Below the pieces are notes generated by a model. That model was not told the DNA's origin, ran no database searches, and saw only the letters and a program-made list of their open reading frames with translations. Source: Aquitalea sp. LB_tupeE (GTDB lineage: Bacteria > Pseudomonadota > Gammaproteobacteria > Burkholderiales > Chromobacteriaceae). Taken from it: DNA of 64,000 bases. Shown here in pieces: positions 1-9,306 of this stretch (position 1 is its first letter; each line of letters begins with the position of its first letter). A program made the position numbers and the translations under genes. The stretch covers positions 186,001-250,000 of the forward strand of contig NZ_JACAXB010000018.1 in the NCBI RefSeq assembly GCF_013391415.1, in the 5' to 3' direction.

Positions 1-2
1 TG

Positions 3-1103
3 CTGGACAAGCACTCCACCGGTGGGGTGGGCGATGTGGTGTCGTTGATGCTGGGGCCGTTGATTGCCGCCTGTGGCGGCTTTGTGCCGATGATTTCCGG
101 CCGTGGCCTGGGCCATACCGGCGGCACGCTGGACAAGCTGTCGGCCATTCCCGGTTACAACCCGTTCCCCACGCCGGAACGCCTGCGTCAGGTGGTACGC
201 GAGGTCGGCGTGGCCATCATCGGTCAAACCAGCGACCTGGCTCCGGCCGACCGGCGCTTTTACGCCACGCGTGACATCACCGCCACGGTGGAATCCATCG
301 CGCTGATCACGGCATCCATCCTGTCCAAGAAACTGGCCGCCGGGCTGGATGTGCTGGTGATGGACGTCAAGGCCGGCAGCGGGGCCTTCATGCCCACCAT
401 GGCACAGTCCATCGCACTGGCTGAACGCATTGTCCATGTCGGTAATGGTGCCGGAGTACGCACCCGCGCTCTCATCACCGACATGAGCCAGCCGCTGGCC
501 AGCACTGCCGGTAACAGCCTGGAAACCGTGGAAGCCATCCGCTACCTGCGTGGTGAGGCCGCCAACCCGCGCCTGCATGCCGTCACCATGGCGCTGTGTA
601 GCGAAATGCTGCTGGCCAGCGGCCTGGCCAAGGATCTGACAGACGCCGGACAGCGGCTGCAAACCGCACTGGACTCCGGCCGTGCTGCCGAAATCTTCGG
701 TCGCATGGTATCGGCACTGGGTGGCCCGGCCGACCTGCTGGAGCAGCCGGAACGCCATCTGGCCGCAGCACCCGTGCTACGCCCGGTCTATGCTGAGCAT
801 GGCGGTTTTGTCACGGCCATGGATACCCGCGCACTGGGCATGGCCGTTTGTGCCTTGGGTGGTGGTCGTCGCCAGGCCAGCGATCAGCTGGACTACCGTG
901 TGGGCCTGAGTGATTTTGTCGAACTGGGTGCGGAACTGATGCCGGATACCCCCTTGTTGTTCATCCATGCAGCCGATGCCGACAGTGCCGACGAAGCGGA
1001 ACGCCGCGTGCGCCAAGCCATGCATATCGCGCCACAAGCGCCCGCAGCACTGCCGCTGGTGTATAAGACCATCCGCCTGCCGGAACAGGAGCCATTGCAA
1101 TGA
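3..1103 (+). CDS. deoA: Thymidine phosphorylase, 5' end missing
   Basis: Phosphorolysis of thymidine and deoxyuridine to the base and 2-deoxyribose-1-phosphate, the first catabolic step of pyrimidine deoxynucleoside salvage in the cytoplasm. The frame is open from the window edge, so about 75 N-terminal residues of the usual 440 lie outside. The first visible residues, [10 protein letters not shown], are the glycine-rich phosphate-binding signature of the thymidine/pyrimidine phosphorylase family. [11 protein letters not shown] further on is another family hallmark. The stop codon overlaps the deoB start (ATGA), so translation is probably coupled. Order deoA-deoB-deoD matches the classical deo operon; any deoC and the operator would be upstream of this window. 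Confidence 0.95.
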   Translation: MDKHSTGGVGDVVSLMLGPLIAACGGFVPMISGRGLGHTGGTLDKLSAIPGYNPFPTPERLRQVVREVGVAIIGQTSDLAPADRRFYATRDITATVESIALITASILSKKLAAGLDVLVMDVKAGSGAFMPTMAQSIALAERIVHVGNGAGVRTRALITDMSQPLASTAGNSLETVEAIRYLRGEAANPRLHAVTMALCSEMLLASGLAKDLTDAGQRLQTALDSGRAAEIFGRMVSALGGPADLLEQPERHLAAAPVLRPVYAEHGGFVTAMDTRALGMAVCALGGGRRQASDQLDYRVGLSDFVELGAELMPDTPLLFIHAADADSADEAERRVRQAMHIAPQAPAALPLVYKTIRLPEQEPLQ

Positions 1104-2314
1104 AACGCGCCATCATTCTGATACTGGATTCGCTGGGCATAGGGGCGGCAGCCGATGCACCACTGTTCGGCGATGCAGGAAGCAACACCCTGGGCCATAT
1201 CGCCATGGAAGCCGCTGCCGGCCGTGCCGACAAAGGACGCAGCGGCCCCTTGCAACTGCCCAACCTGTCCCGCATGGGACTGGGCCATGCCTGCCAGCTG
1301 TCCTCCGGTTATTTCCCGGAGGGCATGGAGCAGGCTGCGCCAATCGCTGCCTACGGTTACGGCCGCGAACTGTCCAGCGGCAAGGACACCCCGTCCGGTC
1401 ATTGGGAAATCGCTGGTGTGCCGGTACTGTTCGACTGGGGTTATTTCACCGACAAGGACAACAGTTTTCCTGCTGCCTTGCTGGAGGAGATTGTCAGCAA
1501 GGCCGGTTTGCCGGGTTTTCTCGGCAATTGCCATGCGTCGGGCACGGAAATTCTCGACCGTCTGGGCGAGGAACACATGCGTACCGGCAAGCCCATTTTC
1601 TATACTTCGGCCGATTCGGTATTCCAGATCGCCTGCCATGAAGAAACCTTCGGGCTGGAGCGCTTGTACCAGCTGTGCCAGATCACCCGTGCAGCGCTGG
1701 AGCCTTACAATATCGGCCGCGTGATTGCCCGTCCGTTTCTGGGAGAGGGCAAGGGTGGCTTTGTCCGCACCGGCAACCGCAAGGACCTGGCACTGCCGCC
1801 GCCGGCAGCCACCGTGCTGCAAAAGCTGGCTGACGCTGGCGGGCAGGTGGTATCCATTGGCAAGATCGCCGATATCTACGCCCATGTCGGCATTACCGAA
1901 CAGCACAAGGCCACCGGTTTCGACCAGATCTGGGATGCCACGCTGGCGGCCATGCGCAACACGCAACAGCGCGCCATCATCATGGCCAATTTCGTCGATT
2001 TCGACTCCAGCTACGGCCATCGGCGCGATATTGCCGGTTACGCCCGGGCGCTGGAGGAGTTTGACCGGCGCCTGCCCGAGGTGATGGCTGCCATGCAGCC
2101 GGACGACATCCTGATTTTATCGGCCGACCACGGCTGCGACCCCACCTGGTCCGGCACGGATCACACGCGCGAGCATATTCCGGTGCTGTGTTATGGCCAT
2201 GGCGTGCCCGCCGGTTCCATTGGCGCGCGCGCTACCTTTGCCGACATCGGCCAGAGCGTGGCCAGCCATCTTGGCCTGCCTGCCATGGATTACGGGTCTT
2301 CCTTTCTGAACTGA
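1100..2314 (+). CDS. deoB: Phosphopentomutase
   Basis: Interconverts (deoxy)ribose-1-phosphate and (deoxy)ribose-5-phosphate, linking the two phosphorylases that flank it to central metabolism. Its 404 residues match the family length of about 407. It belongs to the alkaline phosphatase superfamily. The metal-binding Asp10 lies in LILDSLGIG, the phosphorylated Thr97 in [11 protein letters not shown], and the second metal cluster in [11 protein letters not shown] and TREHIPVL near the C-terminus. The start overlaps the deoA stop by 4 bases, and deoD follows 24 bases downstream behind an AAGGAG ribosome-binding site. Confidence 0.97.
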   Translation: MKRAIILILDSLGIGAAADAPLFGDAGSNTLGHIAMEAAAGRADKGRSGPLQLPNLSRMGLGHACQLSSGYFPEGMEQAAPIAAYGYGRELSSGKDTPSGHWEIAGVPVLFDWGYFTDKDNSFPAALLEEIVSKAGLPGFLGNCHASGTEILDRLGEEHMRTGKPIFYTSADSVFQIACHEETFGLERLYQLCQITRAALEPYNIGRVIARPFLGEGKGGFVRTGNRKDLALPPPAATVLQKLADAGGQVVSIGKIADIYAHVGITEQHKATGFDQIWDATLAAMRNTQQRAIIMANFVDFDSSYGHRRDIAGYARALEEFDRRLPEVMAAMQPDDILILSADHGCDPTWSGTDHTREHIPVLCYGHGVPAGSIGARATFADIGQSVASHLGLPAMDYGSSFLN

Positions 2315-2338
2315 GCACGCCACACAAGGAGAAGCACA

Positions 2339-3049
2339 ATGGCTACCCCGCACATCAATGCCCAGAAGGGCGATTTTGCCGAAACCGTGCTGATGCCCGG
2401 CGACCCGCTGCGCGCCAGAATGATCGCCGAAACCTTTTTGCAGGATGCCCGCGAAGTTACCAGCGTGCGCAATATGCTGGGCTACACCGGCAGCTACCAG
2501 GGCAAGCGCCTGTCGGTGATGGCGCACGGCATGGGCATCCCCTCTGCCAGCATCTACACCACCGAGCTGATCCAGCACTACGGGGTGAAAAACATCATTC
2601 GCGTCGGCTCCTGCGGTGCGGTGACGGCCAAAACCCAGTTGCGCGAGTTGTACATCGCCATGGGCGCCTGTACCGACAGCAAGGTCAACCGCATGCGTTT
2701 CAACAATCATGACTTTGCCGCCATTGCCGATTACACCCTGCTGCGTACCGCCATGGACGCCGCCCAGCGCCTGGGGCGTAGCGTGAATGTGGGCAATGTC
2801 TTCTCTGCCGACCTGTTCTATGGCGTGGAACCCACCATGCTCGAGGTGCTGGAGCGGATGAATGTGCAAGTGATCGAAATGGAGCTGGCGGGTATTTACA
2901 GCGCGGCCGCGCAGTACGGTGCGCGTGCGCTGGGCATTCTGACAGTGTCCGACATCATCCCTACCGGCGAGGCCACCAGTGCTGAAGAGCGGCAAACCAC
3001 CTTCCGCGAGATGATGGAGCTGGCACTGGAAACAGCAATCCGCTTATAG
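2339..3049 (+). CDS. deoD: Purine-nucleoside phosphorylase, DeoD type
   Basis: Phosphorolysis of purine (deoxy)nucleosides to the free base and (deoxy)ribose-1-phosphate. The 236 residues match the hexameric bacterial DeoD class rather than the trimeric PNP class. Visible markers are the phosphate-binding loop MPGDPLRA near residue 20, IRVGSCGAV in the central sheet, the EMELAG purine/ribose site, and SDIIPTGE with the catalytic Asp near residue 205. The start is set by AAGGAG 8 bases upstream. It is the last gene of the deo operon. I see no strong intrinsic terminator directly after it. Confidence 0.97.
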   Translation: MATPHINAQKGDFAETVLMPGDPLRARMIAETFLQDAREVTSVRNMLGYTGSYQGKRLSVMAHGMGIPSASIYTTELIQHYGVKNIIRVGSCGAVTAKTQLRELYIAMGACTDSKVNRMRFNNHDFAAIADYTLLRTAMDAAQRLGRSVNVGNVFSADLFYGVEPTMLEVLERMNVQVIEMELAGIYSAAAQYGARALGILTVSDIIPTGEATSAEERQTTFREMMELALETAIRL

Positions 3050-3243
3050 CCTGTGCTGCTATGCAGCAGTCTGTTTCCGCTAAAACGCACTCAGCTGTTG
3101 TTGACCCGTGACTGCAAAGCAGGTTTTCTGAATGCAAATCAGGATGGCAAGCTGGTTTTCTTCATTTTTTATTGTTTAATATCAGTGGTTTGTTTGTGTG
3201 TTGTACTTGCCGCACTTTTTTTAGTGCACTGCACAAAAAATAC
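3050..3243. other. Noncoding stretch after deoD
   Basis: The 530-base gap between deoD and rplM contains no convincing coding frame. This left part is A+T-rich toward its right end, with runs of T around 3165-3220. A short TGCTGC/GCAGCA inverted repeat just after deoD lacks a T tract and so is not a clear terminator. The rest of the gap is described under the candidate sRNA and the rplM promoter. Confidence 0.5.
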
Positions 3244-3272
3244 TTGCCAAACCTGGGGGTGGTCCTGATAAT
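3244..3272 (+). promoter_or_regulatory. Sigma70-type promoter of a candidate sRNA
   Basis: TTGCCA (3244-3249) and GATAAT (3267-3272) are separated by exactly 17 bases, a near-consensus housekeeping promoter. No open reading frame follows, but an intrinsic terminator does about 105 bases downstream. The -10 box lies inside an 8-bp inverted repeat, GTCCTGAT/ATCAGGAC (3262-3269 and 3282-3289), which could be an operator. Confidence 0.6.
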
Positions 3273-3278
3273 GAAACC

Positions 3279-3384
3279 TGCATCAGGACGTGGCATGCAA
3301 TGTGTGCGTTTTGGTGTTGTCTCCTCCATCCTCCTTCTTTTAGGTGGAACTTGGCGCAATCAACATGGATTGCGCTTTTTTTTT
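3279..3384 (+). ncRNA. Candidate small regulatory RNA with anti-SD-like loop
   Basis: This free-standing transcription unit of roughly 105 nt has its own promoter (3244-3272) and terminator (3354-3384) and no plausible protein. The middle is C/U-rich: CTCCTCC at 3321-3327 and CCTCCTT at 3330-3336. The latter is perfectly complementary to a full Shine-Dalgarno sequence AAGGAGG. It sits in a predicted hairpin, with TCCATCCT (3325-3332) pairing with AGGTGGA (3342-3348) around a single bulge and leaving a CCTTCTTTT loop. A promoter, an exposed CU-rich loop and a GC hairpin with nine Ts form the usual architecture of Hfq-dependent trans-acting sRNAs. Transcript ends are inferred, not measured. Confidence 0.5.
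3354..3384 (+). terminator. Intrinsic terminator of the candidate sRNA
   Basis: GCGCAAT (3354-3360) pairs with ATTGCGC (3369-3375) around an 8-base loop and is followed by nine T residues. It is more than 300 bases beyond deoD and about 195 bases before rplM, so it most naturally ends the short transcript started at about 3279. Confidence 0.75.
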
Positions 3385-3515
3385 GTCCCGGTCACAGCCC
3401 GTTCGCGAGAACAAGCATGTCTGGCCCGCGAGGACGATTTTTTGCTGCTTTGTGGCAAAAAAGACCGTATTCCAGCCCGGTTTCAGCATTGTCATTTGCT
3501 TTGTTACACAATGGT

Positions 3516-3545
3516 TTGACAGTGGGAAGGGCACTGCATTAGAAT
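3516..3545 (+). promoter_or_regulatory. Promoter of rplM-rpsI
   Basis: A perfect -35 TTGACA (3516-3521), an 18-base spacer and -10 TAGAAT (3540-3545) lie 34 bases upstream of the rplM start. This is a strong sigma70 promoter, as expected for ribosomal protein genes. Confidence 0.8.
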
Positions 3546-3579
3546 CCGTAACTTTCAAGAATTACGATGGAAGAGTTCC

Positions 3580-4014
3580 ATGAAGACCTTTTCTGCCAAG
3601 CCGCATGAGGTTAAGCGCGAGTGGTTCGTGGTCGACGCCGAAGACAAGGTGCTGGGTCGCCTCGCCGCCGAAATCGCTCACCGCCTGCGTGGCAAGCACA
3701 AGCCGGAATACACTCCGCACGTTGATACCGGTGACTACATTGTTGTAGTCAACGTTGACAAACTGCGTGTTACTGGTACCAAAGCGCTGGACAAAAAGTA
3801 CTACCGTCACTCCGGTTACCCGGGCGGTATCTACGAACGCAACTTCACCGAACTGCAAAGCCAGTTCCCGGAACGCGTTCTGGAAAAAGCCGTTAAAGGC
3901 ATGCTGCCGAAGGGTCCGCTGGGCTACGCCATGATCAAGAAGCTCAAGGTGTACGCTGGTACCGAACATCCGCACACTGCCCAGCAGCCCAAAGTGCTGG
4001 AATTTCGTTTTTAA
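3580..4014 (+). CDS. rplM: 50S ribosomal protein L13 (uL13)
   Basis: Early-assembling protein of the large ribosomal subunit that binds 23S rRNA. At 144 residues it is within two of the E. coli length. Family hallmarks are [15 protein letters not shown] at the N-terminus, YRHSGYPGG in the middle and GMLPKGPLG in the C-terminal half. Codon usage is biased toward preferred codons (GGT, CGT, GAA), as in highly expressed genes. rpsI follows after 10 bases, and the pair is conserved as an operon across bacteria. Confidence 0.98.
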   Translation: MKTFSAKPHEVKREWFVVDAEDKVLGRLAAEIAHRLRGKHKPEYTPHVDTGDYIVVVNVDKLRVTGTKALDKKYYRHSGYPGGIYERNFTELQSQFPERVLEKAVKGMLPKGPLGYAMIKKLKVYAGTEHPHTAQQPKVLEFRF

Positions 4015-4024
4015 GGCATAGAGA

Positions 4025-4417
4025 ATGAACGGTAAATACTACTACGGCACCGGCCGTCGCAAGAGCTCCGTAGCTCGCGTGTTCATGCAAAAGGGTAGCG
4101 GCCAGATCATCGTTAACGGCAAGCCGGTTGACGAATACTTCTCCCGCGAAACCGGTCGCATGGTTATCCGCCAGCCGCTGGTTCTGACCGAAAACCTCGA
4201 ATCCTTCGACATTAAGGTTAATGTTGTTGGTGGTGGTGAAACTGGTCAGGCAGGTGCTATCCGTCACGGTATCACCCGCGCTCTGATCGACTTCGACGCA
4301 GTTCTGAAGCCGGCTCTGTCCGCTGCAGGCTACGTAACCCGCGATGCGCGTGAAGTTGAACGTAAAAAAGTCGGCCTGCGCAAAGCTCGCCGTGCCAAGC
4401 AGTTCTCCAAGCGTTAA
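4025..4417 (+). CDS. rpsI: 30S ribosomal protein S9 (uS9)
   Basis: Small-subunit head protein whose C-terminal tail reaches the P-site tRNA. It has 130 residues, the standard bacterial length. It starts with [16 protein letters not shown], carries [15 protein letters not shown] in the middle, and ends in the conserved basic tail [17 protein letters not shown], whose last arginine contacts P-site tRNA. It shares the promoter upstream of rplM and is followed by a strong terminator. Confidence 0.98.
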   Translation: MNGKYYYGTGRRKSSVARVFMQKGSGQIIVNGKPVDEYFSRETGRMVIRQPLVLTENLESFDIKVNVVGGGETGQAGAIRHGITRALIDFDAVLKPALSAAGYVTRDAREVERKKVGLRKARRAKQFSKR

Positions 4418-4436
4418 TCGCCTGGTCTGCTTATGC

Positions 4437-4461
4437 AAAAGCCGCCTTCGGGCGGCTTTTT
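4437..4461 (+). terminator. Intrinsic terminator of rplM-rpsI
   Basis: GCCGCC (4441-4446), a TTCG tetraloop and GGCGGC (4451-4456) are followed by TTTTT. This textbook terminator lies 24 bases after the rpsI stop. Confidence 0.92.
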
Positions 4462-4784
4462 CTTTTGCTCTTTGTCGTCTCTTCCGCCGCTTTGCTTCTT
4501 GCTTGTCGCTGCCATCTTGCTTACCCAAGTTGAAACAGTACCGCTGGTACTTGCTTGCGATTGCTATTTCTTTGCCTGAAATAATACCCTATTCATATTA
4601 ATGTCTTTAAGCTGTCATTTAAATTGATTAGTTTACAAAGAAAATGGCAGCAAGTTTAACGGGTTTACCCTTGTGAATAGTCGGTGTATGGTGGCCCCCT
4701 TTTGTCCGTGAGCCCACACTGCTTGGTGGGCGGGTGGTCGCCAGCTCAGGTCGCCACCAAGAAGCAGATCAACAGGAAATCCAG
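4462..4784. other. Leader region of the first chemoreceptor gene
   Basis: No convincing gene lies in this gap. Its centre (about 4560-4660) is A+T-rich compared with the surroundings. Near the gene, GCCCAC (4712-4717) and GTGGGC (4726-4731) form a 6-bp hairpin that would sit in the 5' untranslated region. I looked for a flagellar sigma28 promoter (TAAA, 15 bases, GCCGATAA) and did not find a good match. Confidence 0.4.
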
Positions 4785-6665
4785 ATGTCTTTGAAGCAAC
4801 GCCTGCTCGCCTTTGTCGCGCTACTGTTAGTAATTGTCATCACCCTTTTGGCAATACTGTCTTACCAACGCATGCGGGCAGAGATCATCGTCGGCGTGCA
4901 GCATGAGCTGGACGCCGCCATGCTGGGAAATCGCAGCGCCCTGGCCAACTGGCTTGGGCAGCGCAAGGACGCCGTAGAAGCCACCGCCACATCGCTGCTT
5001 GAGACCGGTGACATCCTCCCCCAATTGCAAGAAGGCAAGACAGCAGGCCGGTTCGACCAGGTTTTTGCCGGTTATGCCGACAAACGCATGATTTACCAGC
5101 TGGCTGGTAAGCACGCGCCGGAAGGTTACGACCCCACCTCCCGTCCTTGGTATAAGCAGGCAGCCAGTGCCGGTAGCAGCATCGTGACCGAGCCCTATGT
5201 GTTTGCCAGCACCAAAAAGCTGGGTGTCACCGTGGCCCATCCATTGTTGCGCAACCAACAACTGCAGGGCGTGGTGGGCGGCGATATTTCGCTGGAAGGC
5301 ATCATCAGTCTGGTGCAGGGCATCAAGCTGCGTGGCGACGGTTACGCTTTCCTGGCTACGCGTAATGGCAAGATAGTGGCGCACCCGGCGGCCGACAGTA
5401 CGCTCAAGCCGATCGCCGAGGTGATGCCTGGTCTGGATGCGACGCTGTTGCAGCAGGCCGATGCCGGCAGCAAGCTGGAAGAGCTGCAAATCGGTGGCCG
5501 CTCGGTTTATCTGCAACTGTCACCAGTCCCCGGTTCTGACTGGGTGCTGGGCAGTGTGGTGGACAAGGATGCCATCCTGGCACCGTTGCAGGGCTTGCTG
5601 ATTACGCTGGTGGTGGCCGGTGTGTTGTGCGGTGTGCTTGCCATTGCCCTGGCACAGCTGGTACTCACCCGCCTGCTGCGCGGCCTGATGCGTTTGCGTG
5701 ATGCCTTGCTGGAAATCTCCAGCGGCCATGCCGATCTCACCCACCAGCTACATGTCGGGCAGCAGGATGAAATCGGCCAGACCGCAGAAGCCTTCAACCG
5801 CTTTGTGGCCAGTCTGCGCCGCATGTTCATTGATGTGCGCGAGCATGCGATTGCGCTCAATGGCGAACTGGACAGTCTGCAACAGGTCACCCACACCGTG
5901 GCGCGCCAGTCGGAGCGGCAGTCCGAGGTGTCCAGCGCCGCCGCTGCCACTATCGAGCAGATCACGGTCAGTATCAATCACATCGCCGACAATGCAGCGA
6001 TGGCGGAACAGGCTGCCAGTGAAACCGGTACCACCTCGGCCCATTCGGCCCAGGCCGTCAGTCGTCTGGCCGACGATATTGCCAGTATCGCCGAGGAAGT
6101 CGGCCAGTTGGGAACAGCACTCAATGCACTGGGTGAACGTTCCGGGCAGATGAATACCATTATTGGTGTAATCCGCGACATTGCCGACCAAACCAATTTG
6201 CTGGCACTCAATGCCGCCATCGAGGCGGCACGGGCGGGCGAGGCTGGCCGCGGCTTTGCCGTGGTGGCCGATGAAGTACGCAAGCTGGCCGAGCGTACCG
6301 CCAAGGCGACGGTGGAAATCGGCCAGCTGATTGACGCCACGCATGGCGACATTCATACCGCACTGGGCGACATGGCAGATACCCAGCGTTCGGTGGCCAG
6401 TGGTGTGGCGGCATCGCGCACGGTGGCCGAGGACATGTCCGGCATCCAGGGGCGGATTGCCGAGGTTGTGGCCGGCATTCACGACATTGCCGATTCAACG
6501 CGTGAGCAGTCGGTGGCCACCACGGAAATGGCACGCGCCTCCGAGCAGGCCAACCGGGCTACCATCGAAACCGATCAGGCAGTACAAGGTGCCATGCAAA
6601 CCGTCAGCCAGCTGCACAAGCTGTCGGCTGATTTGCAAGCCATGGTGGCCCAGTTCCGGCTGTAA
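4785..6665 (+). CDS. Methyl-accepting chemotaxis protein, Cache-type sensor
   Basis: Membrane chemoreceptor of 626 residues. A first transmembrane helix (about 10-30, rich in L/V/I) is followed by a periplasmic sensor of about 240 residues whose [12 protein letters not shown] motif is typical of dCache domains. A second membrane helix lies near residues 271-295, then a HAMP linker, then the cytoplasmic four-helix bundle. The conserved signalling tip [20 protein letters not shown] is at about residue 484. No CheR/CheB-binding pentapeptide is present; the protein ends in QFRL. I chose this ATG because it follows AGGAAA and begins directly with the membrane helix; an in-frame start 51 bases upstream would add an unlikely polar tail. 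The ligand is unknown; dCache receptors often bind amino acids or organic acids. Confidence 0.93.
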   Translation: MSLKQRLLAFVALLLVIVITLLAILSYQRMRAEIIVGVQHELDAAMLGNRSALANWLGQRKDAVEATATSLLETGDILPQLQEGKTAGRFDQVFAGYADKRMIYQLAGKHAPEGYDPTSRPWYKQAASAGSSIVTEPYVFASTKKLGVTVAHPLLRNQQLQGVVGGDISLEGIISLVQGIKLRGDGYAFLATRNGKIVAHPAADSTLKPIAEVMPGLDATLLQQADAGSKLEELQIGGRSVYLQLSPVPGSDWVLGSVVDKDAILAPLQGLLITLVVAGVLCGVLAIALAQLVLTRLLRGLMRLRDALLEISSGHADLTHQLHVGQQDEIGQTAEAFNRFVASLRRMFIDVREHAIALNGELDSLQQVTHTVARQSERQSEVSSAAAATIEQITVSINHIADNAAMAEQAASETGTTSAHSAQAVSRLADDIASIAEEVGQLGTALNALGERSGQMNTIIGVIRDIADQTNLLALNAAIEAARAGEAGRGFAVVADEVRKLAERTAKATVEIGQLIDATHGDIHTALGDMADTQRSVASGVAASRTVAEDMSGIQGRIAEVVAGIHDIADSTREQSVATTEMARASEQANRATIETDQAVQGAMQTVSQLHKLSADLQAMVAQFRL

Positions 6666-6767
6666 GCCAGCGGCCTGTGTGACGCAGGCCAGATCACGGT
6701 TGCATCGTATCGGCCTAGTCCTTAGACTGTCGCTTTTGCGACGTTTATTTACACAAGGAAGTACAGC

Positions 6768-7811
6768 ATGATCAAGGTGGGCATCGTCGGCGGTACCGGT
6801 TACACCGGTGTCGAACTGTTGCGTCTTCTGGCCGGGCATCCCGGTGCCGAGGTGGTGGCCGTTACCTCGCGCAAGGAAGCAGGCATGAAAGTGGCCGAGA
6901 TGTTCCCCAGCCTGCGCGGTCGCGTGGATGTGGCATTTTCGACGCCGGATGAAACCCCGCTGGAACAGTGCGATGTGGTGTTTTTTGCCACTCCGCACGG
7001 CGTGGCCATGGCCCAGGCGCGTGAACTGCTGGCTGCCGGTGTAAAGGTGATCGACCTGGCGGCGGACTTCCGTCTGAAAGACCCAGCCGTATTCCAGCAA
7101 TGGTATGCCATGGAGCACAGCTGCACCGACCTGCTGGCCGAAGCGGTATACGGCTTGCCGGAAGTAAACCGCGATGCCATCCGCGCAGCGCGTCTGGTCG
7201 GCATGGCCGGTTGCTATCCCACTTCGGTCCAGTTGGGCCTGTTGCCGCTGCTGGAAGGTGGCAAACAGTTGATCGACACCCAGACGCTGATTGCCGACTG
7301 CAAATCCGGTGTGTCCGGTGCCGGTCGCAAGGCAGAAGTCGGCGCGCTGCTGGCCGAAGCCGGTGACAACTTCAAGGCCTATGCCGTGAAGGGCCATCGT
7401 CATTCGCCGGAAATCGAGCAGGGCTTGTCCGCCATTCATGGCGGCCCGGTCAAGCTGACCTTCGTGCCGCACCTGACCCCGATGATTCGCGGCATCCATT
7501 CCACCATCTATGCCCGCATCAAGCCCGAGGCGCTGGATACCGACTTCCAGGCCCTGTTCGAGCAGCGCTATGCCGGTGAATATTTCGTTGACGTGCTGCC
7601 AGCCGGAAGTCACCCGGAAACGCGCAGCGTGCGTGGTTCCAACACGGTGCGCATTGCCGTGCATCGCCCGGGTAACGGCGATCTGCTGATCATCCTGGTG
7701 GTGGAAGACAATCTGGTGAAAGGCGCGTCCGGTCAGGCGGTGCAAACCATGAACCTGATGTTCGGCCAGCCGGAAAACGCCGGTCTGGACATTGTTCCGC
7801 TGCTGCCGTGA
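6768..7811 (+). CDS. argC: N-acetyl-gamma-glutamyl-phosphate reductase
   Basis: Third enzyme of arginine biosynthesis: NADPH reduction of N-acetylglutamyl-5-phosphate to the semialdehyde. It has 347 residues. The N-terminal nucleotide-binding motif [17 protein letters not shown], the catalytic Cys149 in GMAGCYPTS and the HRHSPEIEQ histidine segment identify the family. The semialdehyde-dehydrogenase-type catalytic domain fills residues 140-320. It stands as a single gene; the other arg genes are not in this window. An AAGGAA ribosome-binding site precedes the ATG. Confidence 0.97.
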   Translation: MIKVGIVGGTGYTGVELLRLLAGHPGAEVVAVTSRKEAGMKVAEMFPSLRGRVDVAFSTPDETPLEQCDVVFFATPHGVAMAQARELLAAGVKVIDLAADFRLKDPAVFQQWYAMEHSCTDLLAEAVYGLPEVNRDAIRAARLVGMAGCYPTSVQLGLLPLLEGGKQLIDTQTLIADCKSGVSGAGRKAEVGALLAEAGDNFKAYAVKGHRHSPEIEQGLSAIHGGPVKLTFVPHLTPMIRGIHSTIYARIKPEALDTDFQALFEQRYAGEYFVDVLPAGSHPETRSVRGSNTVRIAVHRPGNGDLLIILVVEDNLVKGASGQAVQTMNLMFGQPENAGLDIVPLLP

Positions 7812-7832
7812 TGCAGGAATGATTGAATATTG

Positions 7833-7876
7833 GCCATTCGCCCTGATATCCGACTAAAATAGTAGGTGAATGGCCG
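7833..7876 (+). promoter_or_regulatory. Inverted repeat around a possible erpA -10 box
   Basis: GGCCATTCGCC (7833-7843) and GGTGAATGGCC (7866-7876) form an 11-bp inverted repeat with one mismatch. The 22-base centre contains TAAAAT, a plausible -10 box, 31 bases before the erpA start. The repeat could be an operator or an mRNA hairpin. The regulator is unknown; Fe-S cluster genes are often controlled by IscR or Fur, but neither consensus is evident here. Confidence 0.35.
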
Positions 7877-7906
7877 TCAGGCCGAAATCGATTTGCGAGG
7901 TGAACC

Positions 7907-8257
7907 ATGTCCGAGACTACCGAAATGCCGTCCCCGATCAACTTTACCGACAGCGCCTGCAACAAGGTGCTGGACCTGATCGCGGAAGAGGGCAATCCTG
8001 ATCTGAAACTGCGCGTGTTCGTGACTGGTGGTGGCTGCTCTGGCTTCCAGTACGGTTTTACATTTGACGAAATCGCCAATGAGGACGATACCGCTATAGA
8101 GAGAGACGGTGTCACTTTCCTGGTTGACCCGATGAGCTATCAGTATCTGGTAGGCGCGGAAATCGACTATCAGGAAAGCCTGGAAGGCTCCCAGTTTGTC
8201 ATTCGCAACCCGAATGCCACCACCACCTGCGGTTGTGGTTCTTCCTTCTCGGTGTAA
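7907..8257 (+). CDS. erpA: Iron-sulfur cluster insertion protein ErpA
   Basis: A-type carrier that delivers [4Fe-4S] clusters to apoproteins, among them enzymes of isoprenoid synthesis. It has 116 residues. The three cluster-binding cysteines are Cys44 in [12 protein letters not shown] and Cys108/Cys110 in [10 protein letters not shown], the exact A-type pattern. The PNLK-like segment and the FIIRNPNA-like stretch ([15 protein letters not shown]) place it with ErpA rather than IscA. It has its own upstream region and a strong terminator, so it is probably monocistronic. Confidence 0.95.
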   Translation: MSETTEMPSPINFTDSACNKVLDLIAEEGNPDLKLRVFVTGGGCSGFQYGFTFDEIANEDDTAIERDGVTFLVDPMSYQYLVGAEIDYQESLEGSQFVIRNPNATTTCGCGSSFSV

Positions 8258-8289
8258 ACCGGCGGGACGACAAACAGGAGTAGAATGAA

Positions 8290-8316
8290 AACCCGGACTC
8301 AGTCCGGGTTTTTTTG
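8290..8316 (+). terminator. Intrinsic terminator of erpA
   Basis: ACCCGGA and TCCGGGT arms (8291-8297, 8303-8309), extendable to 9 bp, are followed by seven Ts. It lies between erpA and cheR. A long reading frame running through it into cheR must therefore start downstream of it. Confidence 0.9.
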
Positions 8317-8332
8317 TATCGGGGGAAACAAG

Positions 8333-9196
8333 ATGAACAAACTGCCACCACTGGTATTGCCCAAGGTTGAATTCAACCGTGAATTCAGTTTCAGCGATGC
8401 TGATTTTGAACGCATCCGCAAGCTGATCTACAAGGAAGCGGGCATTTCGCTGAACCCGTCCAAGAAAGACATGGTGTACGGCCGTCTGGTACGGCGCATC
8501 CGCGAGCTGAAGCTGGCGACCTTTGCGGCTTATGTGGATTATCTGGAGTCGGTGTCCGGCAAACGGGAGTTCGAGCAGTTTGTCAACGCCCTCACCACCA
8601 ACCTCACCTTCTTTTTCCGCGAAGAGCATCATTTCCCGATTCTGGCGGATCACCTGAAGCAAAGAGCGGCAGCGGGTGCCACAGAGCTGTCCATCTGGTG
8701 CGCGGCCTCCTCCACCGGTGAGGAGCCTTACTCGCTGGCCATTACCGCGCTGGAGGCTTTCCCCCTGTCCAGCAAGCCGTCCATCAGCATCATGGCGACC
8801 GATCTGGATACCAGCGTGCTGGAAACCGGGCGCAAGGGCATTTATCCGGAAGACAAAATTGCCCGCCTGCCTCCCGGTCATGCGCACAAGTATTTCGACA
8901 AATTGCCGGATGGTACCTATCAGGCCAAGGCGGTGTTGCGCAATATGATCACCTTCCAGCGCCTGAACCTGATCGAAAACAACTGGGCGCTGCGCAAGCA
9001 GTTTGATGCCATTTTCTGCCGCAACGTGATGATTTATTTCGATCGCGACACCCAGTTTGCCGTACTGAAAAAATTCGCCCCGCTGCTGAAACCGGATGGC
9101 CTGCTGTTTGTGGGCCACTCGGAAAACTTCTATTTTGCCTCGGACTACTTCCAGCTGCGTGGCAAGACGGTGTATCAGCACGCGCCGAAAAAGTAG
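8333..9196 (+). CDS. cheR: Chemotaxis protein methyltransferase CheR
   Basis: S-adenosylmethionine-dependent methylation of glutamates on chemoreceptors. It has 287 residues, the E. coli length. The N-terminal helical CheR domain (about 10-75) contains YGRLVRRIRELKL. The methyltransferase domain has NLTFFFREEHHF, the SAM-binding WCAASSTGEEPYSLA and FDAIFCRNVMIYFD. The ATG at 8333 is chosen because an upstream in-frame ATG lies inside the erpA terminator. The gene is isolated: no cheA, cheW, cheB or cheY is in the window, so it is either the sole CheR displaced from its cluster or an extra copy. Two chemoreceptors elsewhere in the window are possible substrates. Confidence 0.93.
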   Translation: MNKLPPLVLPKVEFNREFSFSDADFERIRKLIYKEAGISLNPSKKDMVYGRLVRRIRELKLATFAAYVDYLESVSGKREFEQFVNALTTNLTFFFREEHHFPILADHLKQRAAAGATELSIWCAASSTGEEPYSLAITALEAFPLSSKPSISIMATDLDTSVLETGRKGIYPEDKIARLPPGHAHKYFDKLPDGTYQAKAVLRNMITFQRLNLIENNWALRKQFDAIFCRNVMIYFDRDTQFAVLKKFAPLLKPDGLLFVGHSENFYFASDYFQLRGKTVYQHAPKK

Positions 9197-9261
9197 CGTT
9201 TCCCCCATTGAGCCCTGCTGCGCTGCGGCGTAGTATCCGGGGTCTCAATCGGCTGAGCCGG

Positions 9262-9284
9262 ACGGGCAAGCATGACTTGCCCGT
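9262..9284. repeat. Hairpin upstream of dadA
   Basis: ACGGGCAAG (9262-9270) and CTTGCCCGT (9276-9284) form a perfect 9-bp stem with a 5-base loop, 22 bases before the dadA start. There is no T tract, so it is not a standard intrinsic terminator. It may end the cheR transcript weakly or structure the dadA leader. Confidence 0.4.
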
Positions 9285-9306
9285 TGTCACGTCTGCTGGA
9301 GTCAAC

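Noticed and set aside
893-2020. 375-codon open frame on the minus strand across deoA and deoB
   Set aside because: It spans the junction of two well-supported plus-strand genes and shows no domain; no ribosome-binding site or promoter.
4462-4784. Flagellar sigma28 promoter for the first chemoreceptor
   Set aside because: No TAAA-15-GCCGATAA match could be found. The same holds upstream of the second chemoreceptor, where only partial TAAA-type matches with wrong spacing occur.
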